In this document: piece by piece, positions 54,384 through 61,625 of the stretch | Position numbering within the stretch: position 1 is the first letter of the stretch | Layout: the number at the start of each line of letters is the position of its first letter | Source of the DNA: Natronorubrum halophilum | GTDB lineage: Archaea; Halobacteriota; Halobacteria; Halobacteriales; Natrialbaceae | Direction of reading: 5' to 3' | Length of the DNA stretch: 64,000 bases | Assembly (NCBI RefSeq): GCF_003670115.1 | Contig: NZ_QQTY01000003.1 | Location: 434,001 to 498,000 of the forward strand | Notes under the pieces: generated by a model | Told to the model about the DNA's origin: nothing | Databases searched by the model: none | What the model saw: the letters and a program-made list of their open reading frames with translations, nothing else | Made by a program: the position numbers and the translations under genes

Positions 54384-54836
54384 TTATTGTTCGCTCAGCT
54401 GGCCCGATATTTCCTCAATTTGAAGTTCCCACCCTTGAATGTCCTGCATCGGTTCAGCCTCAGAGAACAGGCTTGGATACCATGCATTGTCCCCAATCGC
54501 ATCGACCACGTCAGTCCATTCATCCTCAGCAACCTGTCGAAGCGTCCCCGTCGCAATGACGCTTTGCCAGTTATGCTTTGAAACTACGTTATAGGTGGTG
54601 AAACTGGCCTTCTCGGTTTTCTTAGCGAACTTCTCCTTTTTACTCTGCTCACCAACGCGCAGAAACACGAAGAACAGCCGTGATTCCCCATCATAGCCAA
54701 ATGAAACTGGGACTCCGTACGCTTCCTCCCCGTCGGTTAGTGAAAGAACTCCAAACCCTTGATTACGCAAGAAATCGTCAATTTCTTGTTCATCCATCTG
54801 AATTCCCTGGAGTTCAGCAAGGCTTTCTGGTGGCAT
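54384..54836 (-). CDS. Pyridoxamine 5'-phosphate oxidase family protein
   Basis: This 150-residue protein has the split-barrel flavin-binding pattern of the haloarchaeal PNPOx-like group: MDEQEIDDFLRNQGFGVLSLTDGEEAYGVPVSFGYDGES, then LFFVFLRVGEQSKKEKFAKKTEKASFTTYNV and SVIATGTLRQVAEDEW. Such proteins bind FMN or F420 and reduce small molecules; true PNPOx activity is unlikely at this length. The frame is open 31 codons upstream with earlier ATGs. I chose 54836 because MPPESLAELQGIQMDEQEI is the usual start region. It lies inside the IS6-like element and has lower GC than the chromosome. Confidence 0.8.
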   Translation of the reverse strand: MPPESLAELQGIQMDEQEIDDFLRNQGFGVLSLTDGEEAYGVPVSFGYDGESRLFFVFLRVGEQSKKEKFAKKTEKASFTTYNVVSKHNWQSVIATGTLRQVAEDEWTDVVDAIGDNAWYPSLFSEAEPMQDIQGWELQIEEISGQLSEQ

Positions 54837-55131
54837 CTCTCCCGTAGGATACAACGCCAATGCATGAATCGCTTGGGGCATGAAACACTGACCACCAGCG
54901 AGACATACACCTCTGCACTGACCGATCACCAGCCTTCGCTAATCGACCTTCGGAGAATGTTGTATTCGAGCTGTGTATTCAGCACGCTGTTTGTATCAAC
55001 CGTTGAGGATTTCAACAAAGCCGGTAATACGACTTCTTCATTCAGACTCGGACGCGAAACTGATCTGTCCGATTTGGTAACTGCAGATGCGAACGTACCG
55101 ACCGTGGAGGACAGGTGACCGGATTAGGTCG

Positions 55132-55374
55132 TCAGTCCAGTTCGTTTGAGAGGTGGTCAAGTGCAAGTATACTCATCGTCGTTACAGCGACTGGCACGAG
55201 CGAGGCGTCGGTCGAGAGGGGCGCATACACCGCTCCCATCGTCAGTAGTACGTGAACCACGATGAGAAGCAGAATGAACGCCCGAGCATGTCGGTCTCCG
55301 AGCACTCGATTGACGGCGAGCAATAACCCACCCCACAGCAGACCAATCCCGACCGAGATGAGAAGCGATTCCAT
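55132..55374 (-). CDS. Small hypothetical membrane protein
   Basis: This 80-residue protein has three hydrophobic segments (LLISVGIGLLWGGLLLAVNRVL, AFILLLIVVHVLLTMGAVYA, LVPVAVTTMSILALDHL). No family is recognised. It lies just outside the right border of the IS6-like element. Confidence 0.6.
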   Translation of the reverse strand: MESLLISVGIGLLWGGLLLAVNRVLGDRHARAFILLLIVVHVLLTMGAVYAPLSTDASLVPVAVTTMSILALDHLSNELD

Positions 55375-55613
55375 TGGGTGGGCGTTCCTGTATCTGAACT
55401 TAACCGTTCCGTGAGATGATGTTCACACTGCACGCTCTGTACATCCCGCGAGTTTCGCAGGAAGTTCCGAAGAAAAACCGTACTACTGTCCCGTAGTTGT
55501 TCTGTTGGTGCAATACTATGGACACTCAAATATGGCAGATATATTATATGGGTGTCCTCGATTTCAAGTAGTCAAGCGCGGCTAACGACTGCTGTTCGAG
55601 AATCCGCTGCGAT

Positions 55614-55892
55614 TCACTCCCGGATGGATAACGCGGCATCCTCGGCGGTCCGTGCCTCGCGCCGCCAGACCAGTTCGAATTCGATGCGCTGTTTCGCTTT
55701 TGTATCCCCGTCGGACCAATCGGATTCGGCCTCCAGTGTGAAGGTGACGGGATCGGACGGGTTCAACAGCACTTCCTTCCCGCCGAGCTCGAGCGTCACG
55801 TCGCCGCCACCGCCGAGTTGGTCGGCCAGTTTCCGAAGATCGTCGGCTATTTTCGCCCGTGATCGTTGCGCTTTCGTCTCGAATGCTCCCAT
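55614..55892 (-). CDS. amphi-Trp domain-containing protein
   Basis: This 92-residue protein matches the small amphi-Trp family of halophiles: KAQRSRAKIADDLRKLADQLGGGGDVTLELGGKEVLLNPSD, then VTFTLEAESDWSDGDTKAKQRIEFELVWRRE. The domain alternates charged and hydrophobic residues in beta-strands and carries conserved Trp residues. Function is unknown, with suggestions of membrane or envelope association. It is a single-gene unit, divergent from the TIGR00341 gene. Confidence 0.87.
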   Translation of the reverse strand: MGAFETKAQRSRAKIADDLRKLADQLGGGGDVTLELGGKEVLLNPSDPVTFTLEAESDWSDGDTKAKQRIEFELVWRREARTAEDAALSIRE

Positions 55893-56168
55893 ACCGATCG
55901 AGACGACGACGAGAGTGATAATTGGATCAGGCAGCCGTAAGCAGTCGCGACTATCCTCTTTCGGTGTAAGACACGATCACTTCGGCACGGTGAGATTCGA
56001 CGAGCGGCCCGGTTGGCAGGTGGATCGCCGACTCGGCGTGGACGCTCTCACGTTCCTGGATCTCGTGGGCGAACTGCGACGGATCGGTTCCTACCGGATA
56101 ACCGACCGCGACGACCCCCGTCGTGTACGAACCCGAGCGTATTTTGGGTTGGTCGTGGTCGTCCCTGT

Positions 56169-57539
56169 GTGAGGACTCTCTATGTGCGAGTTCCGGAACG
56201 CTGTCGCGATGAGGCGCTCGTGGCGCTTACCGAACTGGACATCGAGTATGCAGTACTAGGTACTGGATCGTTGGCAAATATCCCCGACGCGGTCGAGTCA
56301 GTTGCTGGGTCGGACGACGAGACGGTTCTGCTTCAGATTCCGCTTCCAGCCGACGCCGTCGGACCGGTGCTGGACGCTCTCGAAGACGCTGGCGTCGATA
56401 CTCGAGAGTACACGATCATCTCCAGCGGCGAAACCGCGATGACATCGACGTGGGACACACTGTTGAAGCGATACGCGAGAGATTTCGACCCCCTCACGTT
56501 TCCCGAACTTCGATCGAAGTCGATGAACCTCAGTCAGGATCCCGGCTCGTACTACGCGCTGATGGTCCTCAGCGCGCTGATCGCAACCGCCGGGCTGCTC
56601 GCGGACTCGCCGGCGATCGTCGTCGGATCGATGGTGATCGCACCGGTGGTCGGACCGGTGTTGACAACGAGCGTCGGTGCGATCACCGACGACCGGCGAA
56701 TGGTAATCGACAGCCTCCGAATGCAGGCGTTCGGGCTCGCGGTTGCGGTGCTCGCCGCGATGGCGTTCGGCCTCGTCTTGCAAACGTTTCAGTTCGTGCC
56801 GCCGGTACTCGACCTGAGTACGATCGAACTGATCGGCGTGCGACTTGCACCGAACATGCTCGCGCTGATCGTCGGCCTGGCTGCGGGAGCAGCGGGCGGA
56901 ATCGGGTTGACGACGAAAGGACCGATGTCGCTGATCGGGGTCATGGTCGCCGCGGCACTGATCCCAACCGCTGCTGCCGCCGGGATTGGAGTGATCTGGA
57001 ATCGCCCGCTCGTCTGGATCGGAACGCTCGCCCTGTTGCTCGTCACGATAGTCGTGATCAACATCGCCTGCTTCGCGGCGCTGTGGGCGATTTACCGCCC
57101 GAATCCTTTCACGGACGGTGGCGTCCTCGCGTTCCAGTCCCTGCGAGAGGCGGCGCTCGTTTGTGCGGCGCTTGCCGTCCTTGCGGTGATCGTTGCCGGG
57201 ACCGTCGGTGCCTCGGCACAACAGATCGCGTTCGAGCAAAACGCCAACGGCGCAGTTCACGACGTCATCGACGATTCCGAGCACGAAAACCTAACGGCCG
57301 TAGCGGTCCGCAGCGAGTACGCCGATCCCTCACCGTTCACCGGGCCCCAAACGGTCACGGTGGTGCTTAGCGATACCGCCCCCGGCGAAGCGCCGCCGTC
57401 GGACCTCGCCGGCGAAATTGCGGCTGAGATCGAGACCCGATCCGATCGCTCGGTCACCGTCCGCGTCCGATTCTTCGAGTATCAGGAAACGACGGCATCG
57501 ACGCCGGCAGGAGCCAGCGCTCCGATCGCGTTCGGATGA
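56169..57539 (+). CDS. TIGR00341/DUF389 family membrane protein
   Basis: This 456-residue protein has an N-terminal soluble ferredoxin-like part (RTLYVRVPERCRDEALVALTELDIEYAVLGTGS, residues 1-110). A DUF389 membrane domain follows with about six helices (YYALMVLSALIATAGLLADSPAIVVGSMVIAPVVGPVLTTSVGAI onward), and the protein ends with an extracytoplasmic C-terminal domain (about 345-456). Members are uncharacterised integral membrane proteins. The frame is open 52 codons upstream. I start at GTG 56169 because VRTLYVRV matches the family N terminus and the upstream part reads as out-of-character sequence. There is no operon partner. Confidence 0.87.
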   Translation: MRTLYVRVPERCRDEALVALTELDIEYAVLGTGSLANIPDAVESVAGSDDETVLLQIPLPADAVGPVLDALEDAGVDTREYTIISSGETAMTSTWDTLLKRYARDFDPLTFPELRSKSMNLSQDPGSYYALMVLSALIATAGLLADSPAIVVGSMVIAPVVGPVLTTSVGAITDDRRMVIDSLRMQAFGLAVAVLAAMAFGLVLQTFQFVPPVLDLSTIELIGVRLAPNMLALIVGLAAGAAGGIGLTTKGPMSLIGVMVAAALIPTAAAAGIGVIWNRPLVWIGTLALLLVTIVVINIACFAALWAIYRPNPFTDGGVLAFQSLREAALVCAALAVLAVIVAGTVGASAQQIAFEQNANGAVHDVIDDSEHENLTAVAVRSEYADPSPFTGPQTVTVVLSDTAPGEAPPSDLAGEIAAEIETRSDRSVTVRVRFFEYQETTASTPAGASAPIAFG

Positions 57540-57971
57540 GGCGGGTCCGCGTGACGGTCGTCTTTCGACGGTAGGCGACCACCGGACGTGGATTGAACCT
57601 CACTGACGCGCTCGAGCGCTGTTGCACCGTTCAACGCGCAATTCGATGGGGCTCCATTCGTTTATCTCTCGTTGCACAAAGTCAGACAGTGTCTGAAATG
57701 ACGGGACAGGATGCGACGGTGTGCATCGATATCAATCCCGCTTCGGATCTCGATAGGAGCCACGAGTGTCTGTGACTCGAGGTGACCTGAACGCCAGGAA
57801 GGGGGTCGAGCAGGGTCGAACCGTTGTTCGAGGTACTGACTGCCACTGACGAGGTGGCGCTGTTCGAAGTTCGGGAAGAGACACCGCTTCGGCTCGGTAG
57901 CAACCCCGTAGGAGGTCGTTCTGAGAGGGCGGATACTTCTGTTCTGTCGTGGCCGAGTCGAGTCGGGGAGG
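57540..57971. other. Non-coding stretch with possible coding relic
   Basis: About 430 bp. A frame at 57791-57990 (plus) reads EPLFEVLTATDEVALFEVRE, which has real-looking composition but has no start codon and stops inside the next gene's end. It may be a relic. Nothing else was recognised. Confidence 0.35.
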
Positions 57972-58415
57972 CTACGCCGGCGGGAACTCGATGACCCCGA
58001 TTTGGTGGAGAAGACTTAGGTTATCCGGGAGGAACCACCGCTCGGCGATCATCCCGTCTTCGATGCGGACGAAGGCCATCTGTTGGACCTCGATCTCCCT
58101 TCCGGTCGGTTCGATCCCCCAGAGCTCTCCCGTGTGCGTCCCGCGACTCACGAGAAACATAGCAACTGTATCGCCTTCCACGATGATGTCCACGACGGTC
58201 TGGGAAACGTCGGGAAACGCATCGAGAAAGGCTTCATACGACGCTCTGATCGCCCGTCGACCCTGCTGATCGCCAAACGCGTTACGGTCGACGGCGTCCG
58301 CCGCGTACAGTTCTTCGAGCAGGTCGAGGTTCCCGTCCCCGAAGACGTCCTCCGGGATACGCCGGGCAAGTTGCTTGTTTCGCTCCTCCTGTGGCGTGAG
58401 TGATGCGTCAGTCAT
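57972..58415 (-). CDS. SnoaL/NTF2-like protein (ester cyclase family)
   Basis: This 147-residue protein is clearly related to the one at 53230-53673. It reads ARRIPEDVFGDGNLDLLEELYAADAVDRNA, IRASYEAFLDAFPDVSQTVVDIIVEGDTVAMFLVSRGTHTGELWGIEPTGREIEVQQMAFVRIEDG and NLSLLHQIGVI. The GxxPTG(R/A) motif and final LLxQxGV helix are shared. ATG 58415 gives the normal length (the frame continues upstream). The HTH-10 gene at 58561 is divergent and could regulate it. Confidence 0.83.
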   Translation of the reverse strand: MTDASLTPQEERNKQLARRIPEDVFGDGNLDLLEELYAADAVDRNAFGDQQGRRAIRASYEAFLDAFPDVSQTVVDIIVEGDTVAMFLVSRGTHTGELWGIEPTGREIEVQQMAFVRIEDGMIAERWFLPDNLSLLHQIGVIEFPPA

Positions 58416-58524
58416 GCGTGATATACTCCCCTGGTGTCGGTCGACGCGTCGGTTCGTGGATTCATTGCAACCGTGTAGAACGGAGGCGATTGATCGCCGT
58501 GAGTTCACACAGCAACATGTTTCT

Positions 58525-58532
58525 ACGTATAA
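58525..58532 (+). promoter_or_regulatory. TATA-like promoter element of the HTH-10 gene
   Basis: A CGTATAAG stretch lies 29-36 bp before ATG 58561, the spacing of a haloarchaeal TATA box. Confidence 0.45.
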
Positions 58533-58560
58533 GTCGACTCGAAGCCAACGCTCCGAACGG

Positions 58561-59211
58561 ATGCCACAGATCACGGTGAAACTCAACGGGATGGCAGTAG
58601 ACGGATGGTTAGCGGAGATCTCCACCGAGTTTCCGGACTCCGAACTCAGAATTTTGGCGACTCAGGTACGCGACGTGGACGCGCTTGTCATCCTCGAAGC
58701 GAGGACATCGTCGCCCGGTGACCTCGCCGCTCGATTCGAGAGCACGCCCGAAGTGGACTCGTTCGAGAGACTACACAGCGATGATCGGATGGTGCTGATC
58801 CGGTTTTCAACTTCGAGTACGAAATCGTTTGACCCGCTCTCCAGGTCGAAGAACATCTCGGTGTACCCGACTACGCTTCGGGACGGTTGGTTTACCGTGA
58901 CGTTGATCGCGTCACACGAACGGCTGTCGAAGTACACGGACGAGTTAGCCGCGGCCGAAATTCCGTATCGAGTTCTGTCGCTGGCCCAATCGTACGACTC
59001 GAGCGAACTTCTGACGGATCGTCAATCGGAGATCATCTCCAGGGCGGTCGAATGCGGCTATTACGAGACGCCTCGGAGCTGTACGGTCACGGAGCTATCA
59101 GCGCTCCTGGGGATCCACAAATCGGCGGCGAGCAGATTGCTCCATCGCGCCGAGAGCAGGATCATCAGGGCGTTCGTCGACGACGGAGTGAGTGGCGACG
59201 CTCGCGAGTGA
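58561..59211 (+). CDS. Bacterio-opsin activator-type HTH-10 regulator
   Basis: This 216-residue protein has a C-terminal HTH-10 domain (LTDRQSEIISRAVECGYYETPRSCTVTELSALLGIHKSAASRLLHRAESRIIRAFV). The N-terminal 150 residues form the alpha/beta sensor region (ITVKLNGMAVDGWLAEISTEFPDSELRILA, then DGWFTVTLIASHERL). The frame extends upstream, but ATG 58561 has a TATA-like element at the correct distance. It is divergent from the SnoaL-like gene at 57972, so that gene is a candidate target. It is the second HTH-10 protein of this window; the two are not close paralogues. Confidence 0.87.
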   Translation: MPQITVKLNGMAVDGWLAEISTEFPDSELRILATQVRDVDALVILEARTSSPGDLAARFESTPEVDSFERLHSDDRMVLIRFSTSSTKSFDPLSRSKNISVYPTTLRDGWFTVTLIASHERLSKYTDELAAAEIPYRVLSLAQSYDSSELLTDRQSEIISRAVECGYYETPRSCTVTELSALLGIHKSAASRLLHRAESRIIRAFVDDGVSGDARE

Positions 59212-59646
59212 AATCGTGGGTGCTCGAATTCGTGTAAGACGGTGGCTTTCGAAAATCGAAAAGCGACAGGTCCGACGACGAGAGGGGCAGCCTCGCCGCC
59301 GGAGACCACGGTAGGGTGTCAGTGGGGCTGATTTGGGTTGCGGTCTGTCGCGCACGGTGGGTCGCGCGACAAGTAACACATCTGGCGCAACTGTTATCAA
59401 CTTCTACCCGATTCCCAGTCGCTCGAAATCGTCCTGTGCCTTTGAAGAGGTAGCCGAAAGCGCCGCGCGGCCGTCGCGTCTGCTGGTTCGCCAGAACCGA
59501 CGATGCAGTCCCACCCAGCGCGTCGTAGTGGGCCACGGTCAGTTTCCGTACTGACCGTCGAAAAAACCGGCCCTGTCGAAATTCGCCTTTTCGGACGGCC
59601 GTTCTGGCGGAACGGCTGCACGCTACAGATGCGAGAGTGTCGCTAC
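59212..59646. other. Non-coding stretch
   Basis: About 435 bp between convergent genes, with no convincing gene, repeat or RNA. Confidence 0.45.
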
Positions 59647-60276
59647 TTACTCCCCCGCATCATCCAACGCGAACGACCCGTACTCGATCTCCCCCGCCCG
59701 CTCGTATCGGAGCATTTGGACTCCCGTACTCGACGTCTCGACAGCCGTCAATTCGAGGGCCGCGGGAATCGTACCGTCGCCAAACAGCCGCTTCCCCTCC
59801 CCCAGGACCAGGGGGAAGACCCAGAGCCAGAACTCGTCGACGAGGTCGTGTGCGAGCAACGTCTGGATCAGATCGTGGCTCCCCTGCACCATGATCGCGT
59901 CCCCGCGCTCGTTCTTGAGGTCCTCGACGGCCGCTGCGACATCCCCCGAGAGGAGCGTCGAATTGTTCCATTCCACCGCGTCGAGGGATCTCGAGGCGAC
60001 GTACTTGGGCATGCTGTTCAGCTTCGCCGCCACGGGATCGTCCTCCCCATCGACGTGGGGCCAGTGCGCGGCGAAAATCTCGTACGTCCTCCGGCCGAGC
60101 AACAGCGCGTCGGCCTCGTCGAACTGGTCGTCCATGATCTCGCCCATCCCCTCGTCCCAGTAGGTGACCGTCCACCCGCCGTGCTCGAAACCAGCGTCGC
60201 GGTCCTCGTCTGGACCACCCGGTGCCTGCATCACGCCATCGGCCGTGAGGAACGTTCCAACGACGAGATCGCTCAT
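59647..60276 (-). CDS. Dihydrofolate-reductase/RibD C-terminal family protein
   Basis: This 209-residue protein starts MSDLVVGTFLTADGVMQAPGG, the RibD_C/DHFR-like opening. It continues with DALLLGRRTYEIFAAHW, MPKYVASRSLDAVEWNNSTLL, IMVQGSHDLIQTLLAHDLVDEFWLWVFPLVLGEGKRLFG and a last strand near LRYERAGE. It binds NADPH and reduces an unknown small substrate; this branch is rarely involved in folate synthesis. The next gene in transcription, on the same strand upstream, is a SnoaL-like gene ending five bases away, so the two may form a unit. Confidence 0.88.
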   Translation of the reverse strand: MSDLVVGTFLTADGVMQAPGGPDEDRDAGFEHGGWTVTYWDEGMGEIMDDQFDEADALLLGRRTYEIFAAHWPHVDGEDDPVAAKLNSMPKYVASRSLDAVEWNNSTLLSGDVAAAVEDLKNERGDAIMVQGSHDLIQTLLAHDLVDEFWLWVFPLVLGEGKRLFGDGTIPAALELTAVETSSTGVQMLRYERAGEIEYGSFALDDAGE

Positions 60277-60280
60277 GGCC

Positions 60281-60733
60281 TCACGATGCCTCCGGGGAGA
60301 ACAGGTCCTCCGAGAGTATCCCGATTTGTGTGAGCATCGGGATCATACCGACCTCCTGCCACGTTTCGACGAGTTGTCCGTTCTCGAAGCGGTCGATTTC
60401 GATACCCGTGACGGTCACCTCCTCGTTCGTGGGATCGATCTCCTCCATCTCCCCGACGTGCGTGCCCGTCTGCTTCCAGCGGATCACCACGTGGTCGCCC
60501 GCTGGAAGTAGCTGTTCGATCTCGAGCGGTCCGTCGATAATCTCGGAACCCATCTCGGCCATCTGGCGATAGCCATCGCGGCCGGCGGGCCACTCAGTCT
60601 CTTCCGGCATGGACGGATCGTGGAGGACGTAGTCCTCGGCGACGAGTTCGTCGATGATGTCGTAGTTATGGTTTTGCCATATTTCTTCGAAAATCTGCCG
60701 GGCGATCGCCTCGGTGTCTTCTTGTGTGCTCAT
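60281..60733 (-). CDS. SnoaL/NTF2-like protein (ester cyclase family)
   Basis: This 150-residue protein is the third SnoaL-like paralogue of the region: AIARQIFEEIWQNHNYDIIDELVAEDYVLHDPSMPEETEW, GYRQMAEMGSEIIDGPLEIEQLLPAGDHVVIRWKQTGTHVGEMEEIDPTNEEVTVTGIEIDRFENGQLVETWQEVGMIPMLTQIGIL. ATG 60733 matches family length; the frame continues upstream. It ends five bases before the start of the DHFR-family gene, so they are probably co-transcribed. Confidence 0.85.
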   Translation of the reverse strand: MSTQEDTEAIARQIFEEIWQNHNYDIIDELVAEDYVLHDPSMPEETEWPAGRDGYRQMAEMGSEIIDGPLEIEQLLPAGDHVVIRWKQTGTHVGEMEEIDPTNEEVTVTGIEIDRFENGQLVETWQEVGMIPMLTQIGILSEDLFSPEAS

Positions 60734-60860
60734 GCTGCTCACGTACCCGATACTGGGCGTTAGAGAACAACACCAGCAGTTGCTTATAACGAATAGTATG
60801 CTATCCGAGTCCCCTGACTTTCCGTCTCGATACCGACTCGGTGGGCAGTCCAACTAGTCA

Positions 60861-61241
60861 TTATACTCGAATAACCCACGTTATGAGATAAACAGTGACG
60901 ACCGTGATCAGTGGAATCATCCCGACGATCATCGCGACTAACAGGGCGGGCGGGTATATGAACAACCCGGGCGGCAAGGTATCATCGTATTTGTTGAGTA
61001 TATCGAACACAATAGCCGGGCCGGCAAGAACCGTTGCTGGAAGCACAGATAGTACAGCAACTGTCTCCAGTGCCCATTCTGGAGTAGCCGTGAAATAAAC
61101 CAGAAAGATAAGAACAGCGGCACTCACACCAGATAACGCTGGAAGATACCACCACCTATCGGTCCATGCAGCGATGGATTCAACTGAATTGAGGACTCCC
61201 ACAGAGAGATTTGTTTGGGCAGCCATACCTTGAGATGACAA
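60861..61241 (-). CDS. Hypothetical membrane protein
   Basis: This 126-residue protein has three hydrophobic helices (WWYLPALSGVSAAVLIFLVYFTA, VAVLSVLPATVLAGPAIVFDIL and PPALLVAMIVGMIPLITVVTVYLITWVI) and a polar 30-residue N terminus. An ATG five codons in (61226) is an alternative start. No family is recognised. Its GC is lower than that of nearby genes, and IS6-type ends lie just upstream. Confidence 0.65.
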   Translation of the reverse strand: MSSQGMAAQTNLSVGVLNSVESIAAWTDRWWYLPALSGVSAAVLIFLVYFTATPEWALETVAVLSVLPATVLAGPAIVFDILNKYDDTLPPGLFIYPPALLVAMIVGMIPLITVVTVYLITWVIRV

Positions 61242-61303
61242 CGTTTCTTGTTAAATAATCTTACTATTGGCGTCGTGCTGTGCCCACCGTTCTGTTCGAC
61301 GTG

Positions 61304-61568
61304 TAGTGAGCGTGTGTTTCACGCTAAAATACGGCTGAAGAATAGGATCTCAACAGCGCCTCGAATTACTATACGACGGCTCTGTTAAAACCCTCTGATA
61401 GTGATGAGTTTAGAGTGTTATTCGATAAGTACAGAGAACGAACTTTTTCCGCCTCGGGTTCGTCTCCGACGAACCACTCGGCGCAAAAACTTCGATGAAA
61501 AAGACCGACAGCTGTAGTGAACGTGTGTTTTACGCAACGACATCTGAAAAGTGGGATTTCAATAGCGT
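61304..61568. repeat. Cluster of three degraded IS6-type ends
   Basis: Right-type ends run 61304-61360 (TAGTGAGCGTGTGTTTCACG to CTCAACAGCGCC) and 61515-61568 (TAGTGAACGTGTGTTTTACG to TTTCAATAGCGTC). A left-type end, GGCTCTGTTAAAACCCTC, is at 61378-61395. The first two match, inverted, the left end of the element at 53075-53131. No matching 8-bp flanks were seen, and no transposase. Confidence 0.6.
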
Positions 61569-61625
61569 CAAAAATTGAACGATCGCGGGCTGGACGGACG
61601 CCACGCGAATACCAGCGGAGTCCTG

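Larger units (their letters stand above)
53067..55030. mobile_element. Second transposase-less IS6-type element, including its target duplication
   Basis: The left end GGCTTTGTTGAAAT starts at 53075 and the exact inverted end ATTTCAACAAAGCC stops at 55022. Immediately outside, GGTAATAC occurs on both sides (53067-53074 and 55023-55030), a perfect 8-bp target duplication. The interior holds a SnoaL-like gene, a nonsense-mutated small gene and a pyridoxamine-oxidase-like gene, but no transposase. A third end of the same family, CTCTGTTGAAATCCTCAATC, lies inside at 54271. The sequence just left of it matches 16648-16675 of the kinase element. GC is lower than in the flanking chromosome. Confidence 0.75.
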
